The notes under the pieces: model-generated
Database searches by the model: none
What the model was told of the DNA's origin: nothing
The model's input: only the letters and a program-made list of their open reading frames with translations
DNA from: Nonomuraea rubra
GTDB taxonomy: Bacteria; Actinomycetota; Actinomycetes; Streptosporangiales; Streptosporangiaceae
Reading direction: 5' to 3'
Assembly (NCBI RefSeq): GCF_014207985.1
Contig: NZ_JACHMI010000001.1
Span: 2,277,001 to 2,341,000, forward strand
Length of the DNA: 64,000 nucleotides
Program-made: the position numbers and the translations under genes
Shown: positions 15,800 to 24,011 of the stretch, piece after piece
Layout: every line of letters begins with the position of its first letter
How positions within the stretch are numbered: the stretch's first letter is position 1

Positions 15800-17311
15800 T
15801 CAGATGTGTGCGGTGGAGCGGGCGTCTGCAGGAGTGGCGGTGGAGCGGGCGTCTGCAGGAGTGGCGGTGGAGCGGGCGTCTGCAGGAGTGGCGATGGTGC
15901 GGGTCTTCGTAGGCGTGGCGGTGGTGCGGGCGGGCACGGGCGTGGCGGCGGTGAGGGCGTCGAAGAGCAACTGCTTGAAGCCCTGCTCGTCGACCCGGCG
16001 GACCAGGGTCAGGTTGGGCGGGGGTGCCGAGCGCCGGCGGTCGATGACGAGCTGGCCGCGGGTCTCGTCGCCGACCGCCACGTCCACATGGGCCTGCTCG
16101 CTACCGAGAACCAGCTCGGGACGCAGGGCCACCGCCATCGCAACGGGGTCCGGGAGGTCGTACCCGGCCAGGCCCGTGACGTTCCGGGCCCAATCGGCGA
16201 CGGTCCGGTTGATGCGGTGGGCGAAGGCGGCCAGAGGAGTGCCGAGGCTCTCCAGGTGGCGCTGGTCGTCGGGGGTCATGACGGCGTACTTGCGTGAGAC
16301 GTCCCAGCCGATCCAGGTGACCCTGTCGGGCGTGGCCGCCTGCAGCACCACGCGGGCGGCCTCAGGGTCTGCCCAGACGTTGAACTCTGCGGTCGGGGAG
16401 ACGTTGCCGCGCATGTCCGCCGCGCCCGCCATGCAGTAGACGTGACGGAACCGGGTCAGCAGCTCGCGGTCCCGGAGCAGGGCGGCGGCGAGGTTGGTGA
16501 GCGGCCCCAGGGTAACGAGCGTCAGCTCACCCGGATGCCGCCGGGGCAGGGACAACAGGACGTCCACCGCATGACCTTCGGCGGGGCCGCGCGCCGGCTC
16601 GGGCAGACCGACGTCGCCCATGCCGTCGAGCCCGTGAACATGCTGCGCGGTGGACGGCGGCCGGGTCAACGGCCGGTCGCAGCCGGGGTGAACGGGCACG
16701 CCGGCCTGCCCAGCCATCTCCAACGTGATCAGAGCGTTACGGGTGGCCGTCGCCAGCGGCACGTTACCCGCCACGGTGGTCACAGCAAGAACCTCACCGC
16801 CACCGCCCGAAGGCCGGTCGCTTACGGGTCGGTCGCTTACGGGCCGGTCGCTTACGAGCCTGCCACCCACAGGCCTGCCGCCCACAGGCCCGTCACCCAG
16901 GCGCTCGCTGCCACCGATTGCGGGCACGCCGCCCGCACGCACGCCGCCGCTGGGGACCGAGACCACGTCGTCGCGCCCCACCCGAGGCGCGTCCCTGCCC
17001 ACCGGATGCGCGTCGCCGCCGCTGACCGGAGGCACGTCGTTGGCGCCGGTTGGGCGCGTGTCGTTGTCGCTGGCTGCGGGTGCATCGGTGCCGGTGAGCG
17101 GAGGCATGCCGTCATCGCCGGGCGCGGGCATGTCGCTGACGTCGGGCGCGCGTACGTCGTCGTCGCTGGTCATACGTACGCCGTAGTCGCCAGTCGTGCG
17201 TACGTCGTTGTCGCCGGTCGTGGGCATGGTGCTGCCGGCGACTGCCAGTAGCAGGGCCACCGCGTCGTCCGAGCCGGTGTCGGTGTCGATGAGGAGGGGA
17301 AATCCCGGCAC
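15800..17311 (-). CDS. Nucleoside hydrolase (IUNH family) with a large in-frame repeat insert
   Basis: 503 residues, against about 310-330 for the family. The N terminus has the calcium-binding motif DTDTGSDDAVALLLAVA (residues 9-25); from residue 163 the normal sequence resumes with EVLAVTTVAGNVPLATATRN, and later FNVWADPEAAR, and VAMAVALRPEL are typical. Family enzymes split purine or pyrimidine nucleosides into base and ribose. Between them, residues about 26-162 are low-complexity Asp/Pro/Gly/Val/Arg repeats (MPTTGDNDVRTTGDYGVR; GGRLVSDRPVSDRPVSDRP) where homologues have a few residues. The C terminus ends in three copies of a 9-residue unit TPADARSTA. GTG start with GAGGT. Divergent from a LacI gene. 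Confidence 0.85.
   Translation of the reverse strand: MPGFPLLIDTDTGSDDAVALLLAVAGSTMPTTGDNDVRTTGDYGVRMTSDDDVRAPDVSDMPAPGDDGMPPLTGTDAPAASDNDTRPTGANDVPPVSGGDAHPVGRDAPRVGRDDVVSVPSGGVRAGGVPAIGGSERLGDGPVGGRPVGGRLVSDRPVSDRPVSDRPSGGGGEVLAVTTVAGNVPLATATRNALITLEMAGQAGVPVHPGCDRPLTRPPSTAQHVHGLDGMGDVGLPEPARGPAEGHAVDVLLSLPRRHPGELTLVTLGPLTNLAAALLRDRELLTRFRHVYCMAGAADMRGNVSPTAEFNVWADPEAARVVLQAATPDRVTWIGWDVSRKYAVMTPDDQRHLESLGTPLAAFAHRINRTVADWARNVTGLAGYDLPDPVAMAVALRPELVLGSEQAHVDVAVGDETRGQLVIDRRRSAPPPNLTLVRRVDEQGFKQLLFDALTAATPVPARTTATPTKTRTIATPADARSTATPADARSTATPADARSTAHI
15811..15891. repeat. Three perfect 27-bp tandem repeats in the nucleoside hydrolase 3' end
   Basis: Units begin at 15811, 15838 and 15865 and are identical; degenerate copies follow to about 15955. 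Each unit encodes nine residues on the minus strand, so copy number can change without breaking the frame. Confidence 0.9.
16826..17236. repeat. Repeat-derived insert within the nucleoside hydrolase core
   Basis: About 411 bp (137 codons) of degenerate short repeats, including perfect 15-bp iterations near 16800-16860 (CGGTCGCTTACGGGC-like), interrupt the gene between the calcium-binding loop and the second core strand. Length is a multiple of three. Confidence 0.8.
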
Positions 17312-17322
17312 GTGCTACCTCG

Positions 17323-17336
17323 TCTAATCGATTAGA
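17323..17336. promoter_or_regulatory. LacI-family operator O1
   Basis: TCTAATCGATTAGA is a perfect 14-bp palindrome 12 bp before the nucleoside hydrolase start. The central CG and symmetric arms are typical of LacI-family sites. Confidence 0.85.
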
Positions 17337-17349
17337 TTGCGGGATGCAT

Positions 17350-17367
17350 CATCTAATCGATTAGATG
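17350..17367. promoter_or_regulatory. LacI-family operator O2
   Basis: CATCTAATCGATTAGATG is a perfect 18-bp palindrome sharing its core with O1, 29 bp away centre to centre, and 17 bp before the lacI-type start. The two sites nearly fill the 72-bp divergent gap. Confidence 0.88.
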
Positions 17368-17383
17368 CGAGAATGTAAAGCCC

Positions 17384-18379
17384 ATGAGCAGGCAGATCAC
17401 CGTGGCCGATGTGGCCCGCTTGGCCGGTACCTCGACGGCGGTCGTCAGCTACGTCATGAACAACGGTCCTCGACCGGTCGCCGCCGCGACCCGGGAGCGT
17501 GTGCTGGCCGCGGCCGAAGAGCTTGGTTACCGCCCCAATCGCATCGCCCGCGCGCTGCGTTCACGCACTACGGGCGTGGTGGGGCTGGTGCTGGCGGATG
17601 CGCTCAACCCGTACTTCGGCGCGCTGGCCGGGCATGTCGAGCAGGCGCTCGCGGGGCACGGCAGGCTCATGCTCATCGGTAATGCGGGTTACTCCGGCGA
17701 GCGCCAGCGGCATCTTGTCGAGCGTTTTCTCGACGCCCGGGTCGACGGTCTGGTGATCGCCTCCGCTGATGCGGGCGATGACGTGGCCGCGCACGCCCGG
17801 GCGGCCGGTGTGCCCGCCGTGTACCTGCACAACGGGCCCGCCGCGGGTGATACGCCACTGGTCACCGCCGACAACGGGCAGGCGGTTCGGGAAGCGGTCG
17901 CCCACCTGCGTGAACACGGTCATCGAGACATCGCCTTTCTGGCCGGGCCGCAGGACACCGGCCCGGTGGGCCGGCGGCGGGAGGTCTGGCAGGCGGCCAC
18001 CGGAGGGCGGGGTGTGTTGCTGCGCTCCGGTTACGCCCGGGCCGCGGCTGACACGCTGATCCGCTGGCTGGTGTCGACGGGAGACGTGCCGGGTGCGGTG
18101 ATCGCGGCCACGGATGAGCAGGCCATCGGGTTGCTGTCCGGTGCCTGCGCCACCGGCCTGTCCGTCCCTGGCCGGATGGCGGTCATGGCTCTGGACGGCA
18201 CCCCCGACAGCGCCTACACCGCTCCGTCGTTGACCGTCACCGGCCAGCCTCTCGCGGCCATGGCGCGGCAGGCCGTCGACCTGCTGCTCGACGGCGCGGC
18301 TCCGCCATTCGCGCCAAGCGCGCCCCTGGTAAGGAGGCGTAGTTGCGGCTGCGCGGATGCCCCCGTTCGGGGGGCGTAG
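17384..18379 (+). CDS. LacI family transcriptional regulator of the purine nucleoside module
   Basis: 331 residues. The N-terminal LacI helix-turn-helix and hinge are standard (ITVADVARLAGTSTAVVSYV, then YRPNRIARALRS), followed by a periplasmic-binding-like sensor domain (VGLVLADALNPYFG, DGLVIASAD, HGHRDIAFLAGP). It is divergent from a nucleoside hydrolase, with two palindromes in the gap, so it most likely represses that gene and itself and responds to a nucleoside, base or ribose. The stretch between RRREVWQAATGG and SGYARAAADTL is shorter than in most homologues. The last residues (RRRSCGCADAPVRGA) are encoded by the first unit of a 37-bp tandem repeat, so the native C terminus has been altered. 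Confidence 0.9.
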   Translation: MSRQITVADVARLAGTSTAVVSYVMNNGPRPVAAATRERVLAAAEELGYRPNRIARALRSRTTGVVGLVLADALNPYFGALAGHVEQALAGHGRLMLIGNAGYSGERQRHLVERFLDARVDGLVIASADAGDDVAAHARAAGVPAVYLHNGPAAGDTPLVTADNGQAVREAVAHLREHGHRDIAFLAGPQDTGPVGRRREVWQAATGGRGVLLRSGYARAAADTLIRWLVSTGDVPGAVIAATDEQAIGLLSGACATGLSVPGRMAVMALDGTPDSAYTAPSLTVTGQPLAAMARQAVDLLLDGAAPPFAPSAPLVRRRSCGCADAPVRGA

Positions 18380-18521
18380 TTGCGGCTGCGCGGACGCCTA
18401 GGGTCAGGGGGCGTGCCTGCGACTGCGCGGACGCCTCTGGTCGGCAGGCGTGGTTAGGTGCAACTGCGCGGACACCCTCGGCTGGGCGGTCTAGCTGCGG
18501 CTGAGCGGGTGGCTCTTGCTG
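18336..18521. repeat. Five ~37-bp tandem repeats at the end of the LacI gene
   Basis: Units begin at about 18336, 18373, 18410, 18447 and 18485 (periods 37, 37, 37, 38) with the core GGCGTAGTTGCGGCTGCGCG and decreasing similarity rightwards. The first overlaps the LacI stop region. Not a CRISPR: there are no unique spacers between conserved repeats. Confidence 0.85.
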
Positions 18522-18771
18522 TTGGGCCGGTTGACTCTAACTGGTGGATGGCGTGGCTTCGTCGTGGTCGCCGAGCGCGCCTCTTGTCAAGGGGGTGCGG
18601 CTGCGGCTGTGGGGATGGCTGGATGGGCGACAGGGCTGGAGGCTCAGTGGGCGGCATTCGGGCCGGAGAAGGGGAGATGCCTTCCGTCCGCAGGGTGGCA
18701 GATGTTTCCCGCCCTGGAACAGGAGAAGCCTCCCGCTCTCCTACAGCGGGATTGGATCCCGCCCCTTGGCG
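18380..18771. other. 392-bp gene-free region between LacI gene and mcrC
   Basis: Holds the 37-bp repeat array, then about 200 bp of unremarkable sequence, and the mcrC terminator hairpin. I see no gene. Confidence 0.6.
18746..18762 (-). terminator. Terminator hairpin after mcrC
   Basis: GCGGGAT and ATCCCGC form a perfect 7-bp stem with a 3-base loop, starting 10 bp beyond the mcrC stop. No T run. Confidence 0.55.
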
Positions 18772-20010
18772 TTATGAATCAACCTCGTCGGTGCCTGGCA
18801 GAGGGACGGTCGCCATGTCCGGCCCTCCGGAACAGGCTGCGAGGCGGTCGGCCAACGAAGCTGTGGCGACTACAAGATCAGCGGGCTTCTGGCTGAGATC
18901 CAGGACATGCGCGTGCACGCTGATATCCGAGTTCTTGATCCGGTAAGGCTGTGCCGACGGCGTCCCGGAGGCGTAGACGAGGTGCCCCTCGGTGAGGCCG
19001 AGAGCGGTGCAGTAGGAGATCAGCTGAAACAGGTGCCCCGTTGGCGGAGCACCGTCCAGAGTCCGATACTTCGCGTCCACGATCACGACGGGCCGCCCGT
19101 CGCGATAGATGAGGATGTCGGGCTGGAAGAGCACCCGCCTCTGCTGGTCGAGCGGGTGCCCCTGCTGGGCGACGCAGCGAAGGCTGTGCGGCGAAAGCCC
19201 AGTGGCTAGTTGTCTGGTGAGGAAACGTTCGAAGATCTGGGCCATGTTCAGGATGAACCCGTCGATCTTTATCGCCTGCGAACCCTCCTGTTGTAGTGAG
19301 GCTCCAGAGAGGATCAGTTCAGCCAACTTGAGCGCGGGGACATAGCGCTCGTTGAGCCGGGTTGGCCTCCACCGCGGCAGCGGTGCGCCGGGTCGGACGG
19401 GGACGACGCCGACGAGCCTGCCGCTCAGATGGCGGAGCAGCGCGATCGTGGTGTCCGCGACGCCAGGCAGGGTCTGGACGAGCTCGATTGCGCCGAGCAG
19501 TATCTGGTTCTCGGGAATGTCGGCCAGGTAGTCGTCATAGGCGACTTCGATCGCGGTGGGCAGCCCCATCCGGCGGCTCAGCTGGGCGCTGGTCCGAATC
19601 CGGCCCCGCACGACGGTGAGAGCGTCCTCGCGGTAGACATAGCCGTGCAGAACCCCGCGGCGAAGCACGCGCTCTGCCGCGCGGGTGAACACGGTGGCCA
19701 GTGCGGGCACGAGCAGGTCGTCGGTGGCGGCGGTGATCTGGCGGTGTTGCCAGATGTGGTCGTTGTCACCGAGCAGGCCGAGGAGCCGCCGGACGGGCAG
19801 TTTCGGCTGGATGCGTAGCTCGATGGCGCCGTCGTTGTGGCCGAGCCGTACGGTCCCGACGCGCTGGCGGCCCGCGAGCCGCCACCGTCCGCCGGCGGTC
19901 GGGGTCATGGTGACCAGCTCAGGGACGGTGGCCAGCGTGGCGACCTGCGCCGGAGTCAGGGGCCGGGGCGGGCCGGCGGTGGCCTCGGCGAGGTGGAGAT
20001 GCAGGGTCAT
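18772..20010 (-). CDS. McrC-like subunit of a type IV restriction system (PD-(D/E)xK nuclease)
   Basis: 412 residues. The N-terminal half has the McrC beta-rich region (GTVRLGHNDGAIELRIQPKLPV), and the C-terminal half the nuclease signature FQPDILIYRDGRPVVIVDAKY, with the PD...D-x-K catalytic residues in order. In McrBC systems McrC binds the McrB GTPase ring, stimulates hydrolysis and cuts DNA containing modified bases. The start ATG overlaps the mcrB stop (ATGA), so the two are coupled, as expected for a stoichiometric complex. A hairpin terminator follows. Length and motifs look intact, so the system is probably active. Confidence 0.9.
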   Translation of the reverse strand: MTLHLHLAEATAGPPRPLTPAQVATLATVPELVTMTPTAGGRWRLAGRQRVGTVRLGHNDGAIELRIQPKLPVRRLLGLLGDNDHIWQHRQITAATDDLLVPALATVFTRAAERVLRRGVLHGYVYREDALTVVRGRIRTSAQLSRRMGLPTAIEVAYDDYLADIPENQILLGAIELVQTLPGVADTTIALLRHLSGRLVGVVPVRPGAPLPRWRPTRLNERYVPALKLAELILSGASLQQEGSQAIKIDGFILNMAQIFERFLTRQLATGLSPHSLRCVAQQGHPLDQQRRVLFQPDILIYRDGRPVVIVDAKYRTLDGAPPTGHLFQLISYCTALGLTEGHLVYASGTPSAQPYRIKNSDISVHAHVLDLSQKPADLVVATASLADRLAACSGGPDMATVPLPGTDEVDS

Positions 20011-22193
20011 GGCAGAGTGTGGCCGAGCGCGGCGAGCAGGGCCGGCAGGCCGTACTCGGCCTCGATGTCGTTGAGTTTGCCGTAGAGCTGGTCTTCCAGC
20101 AGGGGCAGGATCTCGGCCGCCCAGATGAGTTCCAGTCCGCGCCGGGTGGCCACGTTGGGCGCCATCAGGTAGGAAGGGCCGACTGCGCGGTCGGGGTCGT
20201 TCAGACGGCGGTTGACCTCTTCCAGCAGGAGCGCGGGTAGAACGGGGAGTTTCTCGCGCTCCAGCCAGCGGCGTAGCAGCCCGTCGACCGGGAGCCGGTC
20301 CGGGGCCAGGGCGCGGAAGACGAACCGGCGGCGCATGGCCGCGTCGATCAAGGCCACCGAGCGGTCGATGGTGTTCATCGTGCCGATGACGAAGACATTC
20401 TTGGGCAGCTTGAAGGGCTCGTCCGGCGAGTATTGCAGGGTGATCTCACGGTTGCGGTACTCCAGCAAGAAGTACAACTCGCCGAACACCTTGGCCAGAT
20501 TCGCGCGGTTGATCTCATCGATGACCAGGACATACGGCCGGTCCGGCTCCTTCTCGGCGGCCTCCACGGCGTTCTTGAACGGGCCGGGCACCAGGTCGAA
20601 GCCGATCATGCCGTTCTCGGCGAGCCGGGGGCGGAAGCCTTCGATGAAGTCCTCATACCCGTAGGAAGGGTGGAACTGCACCAGGCTGGTGCGATCGGGA
20701 CCGGCCAGCGCCTCGCCGAGCCTGGTGGCCAGGTAGGTCTTGCCGGTGCCGGGCGGGCCGTAAAGGATCATCTGCCGTTTGGCGGTCAGCAGGTCGGCGG
20801 TCTCCTGCAGCCAGCTGAGCGGCATGAGCAGGTCGTCGGCGAACGCCTGGGTGAGTGCCGGCACGATCAGGTCACGGGTCTCGTCCTGAGCCAGCACCTC
20901 GTCGGTGAGCTGTTCCTCCAGCCCGGCGTCGGTGGCCAGCGCCGCGATCACACTGGTCAGCTCACCGATCGTCATCGCGGTCTTGAGCTTGGCCTGGGCT
21001 TCCTCGGGGAGAGCCTGGCGGCTTATGGGGCTGGGGTTCCACTCGACCGAGCGGCGACGAGCCAGGCCACGGCCGGCGGAATCGTCGTAATACGCGTCGC
21101 CGGTGATGGTGCCGACGTAGACGGCATCGTCGTTGACGGTCGCGATGAGATCTCCAGGTTGAAAGCCGCTGAGGAAACGCCATAGCTGCCCGGCCGCGAC
21201 GTCCTTCCTGCCCTGTTTGGCGTCGGGAAGCCCGGCAGCGACAGCGTCCTTGACCTGCTGTCGGGACGCGCCGGCCGGTAGCTGTTTGATGTCCGAAAAG
21301 CTGACGGAGCAGAAGCCTCCGGCTAGCCACTGGGGGATCGCGTTGACGCCGTCGACGTTGGCCCCTCGCACCAGCCAGCCCTTCTGCGGCCGTGGTGGCG
21401 GGGGCGGCTCCCAGCGAGACCGCCAGGGCTCGTCATAGAAGCTGAACCGTCCACCCTGCTCAGCTTCTATCTGCTGGCGTATGGCGTGGATATCACGATC
21501 GAGATCGCCTGTTGGCTCGGCCAGCCGGTCGGCGAAGGCATCCCGGATGAGCTGCTTGTTACGCTCGACGGAGACCGGGGCGAACACATCGGGAAACAGT
21601 AAAAACAGCAGCACGTGGAACTGGGCGCGGGCCCGCGACTTGCCGTCGTAGTCGGTGAGCACCGATTCGGCCAGGTCTCGGAAGCGCCACGGATCCTGCA
21701 GAGCCGATTCCCGTTCGCCGAGCGGTAGCTTCACCAACAGCTGCGTGAGGCGGATGAGGAACGCGAACTGGGCCCAACGGTAGTTGAGGAACGCTTGGCC
21801 GCCTTTCATATAACCCGGTGAGGCCGCCGCAGCCAACTCCTCGGGCACCTTCACCTCGAAAGATACCCATGACAGCACACTGCCCAGGATCTCGAATTTG
21901 CGATTGACGCCGATTGTGGCCGGGCTCAACGGCATGACATTGAGATAGAGCAATTCGGCGGCAAGCACGATCGCCTCATCGCTGCCCTCGGAGATCTGCC
22001 GTTTGAGCTTGACCAGGAACTCGTCAGAGGACTCGTCGAAGTTCTCCACGAACCGGCGGAACAGCTCGTCCGCGGCATCCGACGTCCATGCGCGCAGGCC
22101 GGGAGCAAACAATGACTCCCCGGTCAGAACACCACCTTGGACTACCTGGCGTGCCGCTCGGCATACGATGACGCCCTGTTCCCAATCCACCAT
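20007..22193 (-). CDS. McrB-like AAA+ GTPase with an EVE/PUA-like reader module
   Basis: 728 residues in three parts. The first 260 form a helical domain of unknown role (FHVLLFLLFPDVFAPV is its most conserved-looking stretch). Residues about 275-385 read as a PUA/EVE-like module (GWLVRGANVDGVNAI, GFCSVSF, GDLIATVNDDAVYVGTITGD), a fold that reads modified bases. The AAA+ motor follows: Walker A GPPGTGKT at 479-486, Walker B VLVIDEINRAN near 555, and the McrB signature MNTIDRS near 606. It should form a hexameric GTP-driven ring with McrC and restrict DNA with modified cytosines or other bases. GGAAGGGA precedes the ATG. A 20-bp dyad lies 42-61 bp upstream. Confidence 0.9.
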   Translation of the reverse strand: MVDWEQGVIVCRAARQVVQGGVLTGESLFAPGLRAWTSDAADELFRRFVENFDESSDEFLVKLKRQISEGSDEAIVLAAELLYLNVMPLSPATIGVNRKFEILGSVLSWVSFEVKVPEELAAAASPGYMKGGQAFLNYRWAQFAFLIRLTQLLVKLPLGERESALQDPWRFRDLAESVLTDYDGKSRARAQFHVLLFLLFPDVFAPVSVERNKQLIRDAFADRLAEPTGDLDRDIHAIRQQIEAEQGGRFSFYDEPWRSRWEPPPPPRPQKGWLVRGANVDGVNAIPQWLAGGFCSVSFSDIKQLPAGASRQQVKDAVAAGLPDAKQGRKDVAAGQLWRFLSGFQPGDLIATVNDDAVYVGTITGDAYYDDSAGRGLARRRSVEWNPSPISRQALPEEAQAKLKTAMTIGELTSVIAALATDAGLEEQLTDEVLAQDETRDLIVPALTQAFADDLLMPLSWLQETADLLTAKRQMILYGPPGTGKTYLATRLGEALAGPDRTSLVQFHPSYGYEDFIEGFRPRLAENGMIGFDLVPGPFKNAVEAAEKEPDRPYVLVIDEINRANLAKVFGELYFLLEYRNREITLQYSPDEPFKLPKNVFVIGTMNTIDRSVALIDAAMRRRFVFRALAPDRLPVDGLLRRWLEREKLPVLPALLLEEVNRRLNDPDRAVGPSYLMAPNVATRRGLELIWAAEILPLLEDQLYGKLNDIEAEYGLPALLAALGHTLP

Positions 22194-22234
22194 GAGTCCC
22201 TTCCGCGTGAAGTCTCCTACACATCCTCAGGCAT

Positions 22235-22254
22235 CCTGCATAACGTTACGCAGG
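22235..22254. promoter_or_regulatory. 20-bp dyad upstream of mcrB
   Basis: CCTGCATAACGTTACGCAGG is palindromic at 9 of 10 paired positions, centred about 51 bp before the mcrB ATG. It is a good operator candidate for a dimeric repressor; the protein is unknown and no small regulator gene is adjacent. Confidence 0.5.
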
Positions 22255-22419
22255 TGGATCAGAAGGCGTTTCGGGTCTATGGACGATCTAGCAGACCAGG
22301 GCGTGTTCGAGACGTCCTCCGCGCCTGGCCGCGAACAGCTCCGATGGCCCCGCAACGGGGAAGTCCACCGCCCCGGGATTGCGGACGAATCACCTGCGTG
22401 TCGCTGATTGGCCGTCCCA

Positions 22420-23571
22420 TCAGTTGCCGCGAAGCGCACTCAAGGCGCGCTGGCAGACGGCGTGCCACGTCTCTCCGCCCTTATCCCGTGTCAGGACACT
22501 GGCGACCACTGATTCCTCGCAGGTCCGGCCGTGCCAGGAACAACCGCCTTCGGCCGCGCGTCGTCCACGGTGTAGCGCTGATTCGTACGGTCGTTCCTCA
22601 ATCAGTTCGGTTGACATATGACGCGCGACGGACCCTTCTTCTGCGGCGATCCGTGGATCGGTAAGGATCGCGTAAACGTACGACGGACCGATGATGTCCT
22701 TGCTGAGCTGTCCGGGCCCCGACAGCGGTCGTCGGCCCCATGCGCGGACGAAATTGGACCTATGAATACCAATCTTCGTCCGGTCGGGATAGACCTCATT
22801 GTCGCGTAACCGGTATGTGAAGGTTCCGCCGCGCCGTAGCCGGAAAGCCTCCCCCGCGTACCGTCTGATACGGCCCCAGACAGGATCGAAGGCATGGGCA
22901 CTCGATCCGGTTTCCGCGAGGTCGGTGTCTTGGGGCTGCCTCGGCAGTGGCCGAGAAGAGATAGGACTCGCTGGGTGAGGGATTCGGCCCGCGTCCTCGG
23001 CGGGGCGAGCGGTGACGGTCGCCGCCACCTTCCAGAGGACCGGGACACGAGGGCTCCGCCCGGTGAGTGCCAAGATAGTCAGGAGAAGGTGCAAGGCAGG
23101 CGGCCCCAGTATGGATGCGAGCGTCCAGGTCCACATGACGACGTCGTCCGACGGGATCTCGGTTGCAGCCCCCTGGTACCGAAGCGAGGCGTAGACGCCC
23201 ACCAGAACCAGAGTGACCAAGAAGGACACGACGGCCACGACATCGATGAGGATCGACTGCACGGCGTGGAAGCGCACGACGGGCCGTTGATCACGACGGA
23301 AGACCAAACCCCCAACGAACCCCAGAAGGTACGCGAGAGCGGAGCGCCATGAGGTGCCGACAACGTCCGGATTCCAGGGAGGCTCGATGTCGGACCCCGC
23401 GTTTGTGCGGCGAGGTGCCGCCCGGCCGCTGATGCTGTTTCGCCTACGCTCCGATGTGGCGGTTTGCGCTTCTCGGCGTTTGCGTTCGGCCCTCTCGATG
23501 ATGACAACCACTGTTTGGACGATGCCGGCGATCGAGGCGACGACTCCGAGCACCGCCAGAACGACGCTCAT
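22420..23571 (-). CDS. Membrane protein with DUF4870/Tic20-like core and a Cys/His-containing C-terminal domain
   Basis: 383 residues. An N-terminal helix (VVLAVLGVVASIAGIVQTVV) is followed by a basic linker and a three-helix core (YLLGFVGGLVFRRDQRPVVRFHAVQSILID, then two more helices to about residue 170) that resembles DUF4870/Tic20-like small membrane proteins. The last 150 residues are soluble, with FTYRLRDNEVYPDRTKIGIH, DIIGPSYVYAILTDPRIA and a terminal Cys/His set (GCSWHGRTCEESV and WHAVCQRAL) that could bind a metal. I do not recognise this C-terminal domain. It sits 226 bp upstream of mcrB on the same strand in DNA of lower GC, so a link to the restriction island is possible. Confidence 0.65.
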   Translation of the reverse strand: MSVVLAVLGVVASIAGIVQTVVVIIERAERKRREAQTATSERRRNSISGRAAPRRTNAGSDIEPPWNPDVVGTSWRSALAYLLGFVGGLVFRRDQRPVVRFHAVQSILIDVVAVVSFLVTLVLVGVYASLRYQGAATEIPSDDVVMWTWTLASILGPPALHLLLTILALTGRSPRVPVLWKVAATVTARPAEDAGRIPHPASPISSRPLPRQPQDTDLAETGSSAHAFDPVWGRIRRYAGEAFRLRRGGTFTYRLRDNEVYPDRTKIGIHRSNFVRAWGRRPLSGPGQLSKDIIGPSYVYAILTDPRIAAEEGSVARHMSTELIEERPYESALHRGRRAAEGGCSWHGRTCEESVVASVLTRDKGGETWHAVCQRALSALRGN

Positions 23572-24011
23572 GCATCCTCCTCTCGCGAATGGAGACCCTT
23601 TCTAACCGGGAGAGTTCGATGGTCGCACACCACGCTCGGGACGGTGAGTGCGATGAGTGTCTCTGAGTGTGATGATCGATCTTCACATGAGTGGCTGGAC
23701 ACATCGGCGGCCTACCGGCCCCTGGAGAATGGGGGCGGGTCGTCCGATGCTGGGTTGCCTGGCGACTAGCTCCGCAAGATCAAGCCCTTGTGGCGCCGTA
23801 TTGGCTGATGGGCAGTAAGGGAACAAGGCGGTGACGTGGAGCTACGCAGTCACGTGGGCCAGGCCCTGACGGATCCCACGAGGGCGATGGAAAGCGGGAC
23901 CACCACGGGATGATCAAGCAGGAGCGGACACCGGTTCAGGGTGTTCGCCCACGTCAGATTGCGTAATCGGATGAGACGGCCCGCGCCTACCTCAAGGGAC
24001 TCCCGTCCAAG
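23572..24011. other. 440-bp gene-free region at the island edge
   Basis: Lower GC than the surroundings, with no credible frame, tRNA or clear repeat. It may be the decayed boundary of the restriction island. I cannot identify an attachment site. Confidence 0.45.

Noticed and set aside
18336..18521. CRISPR array
   Set aside because: Units are degenerate, directly adjacent and lack unique spacers; no cas genes nearby.
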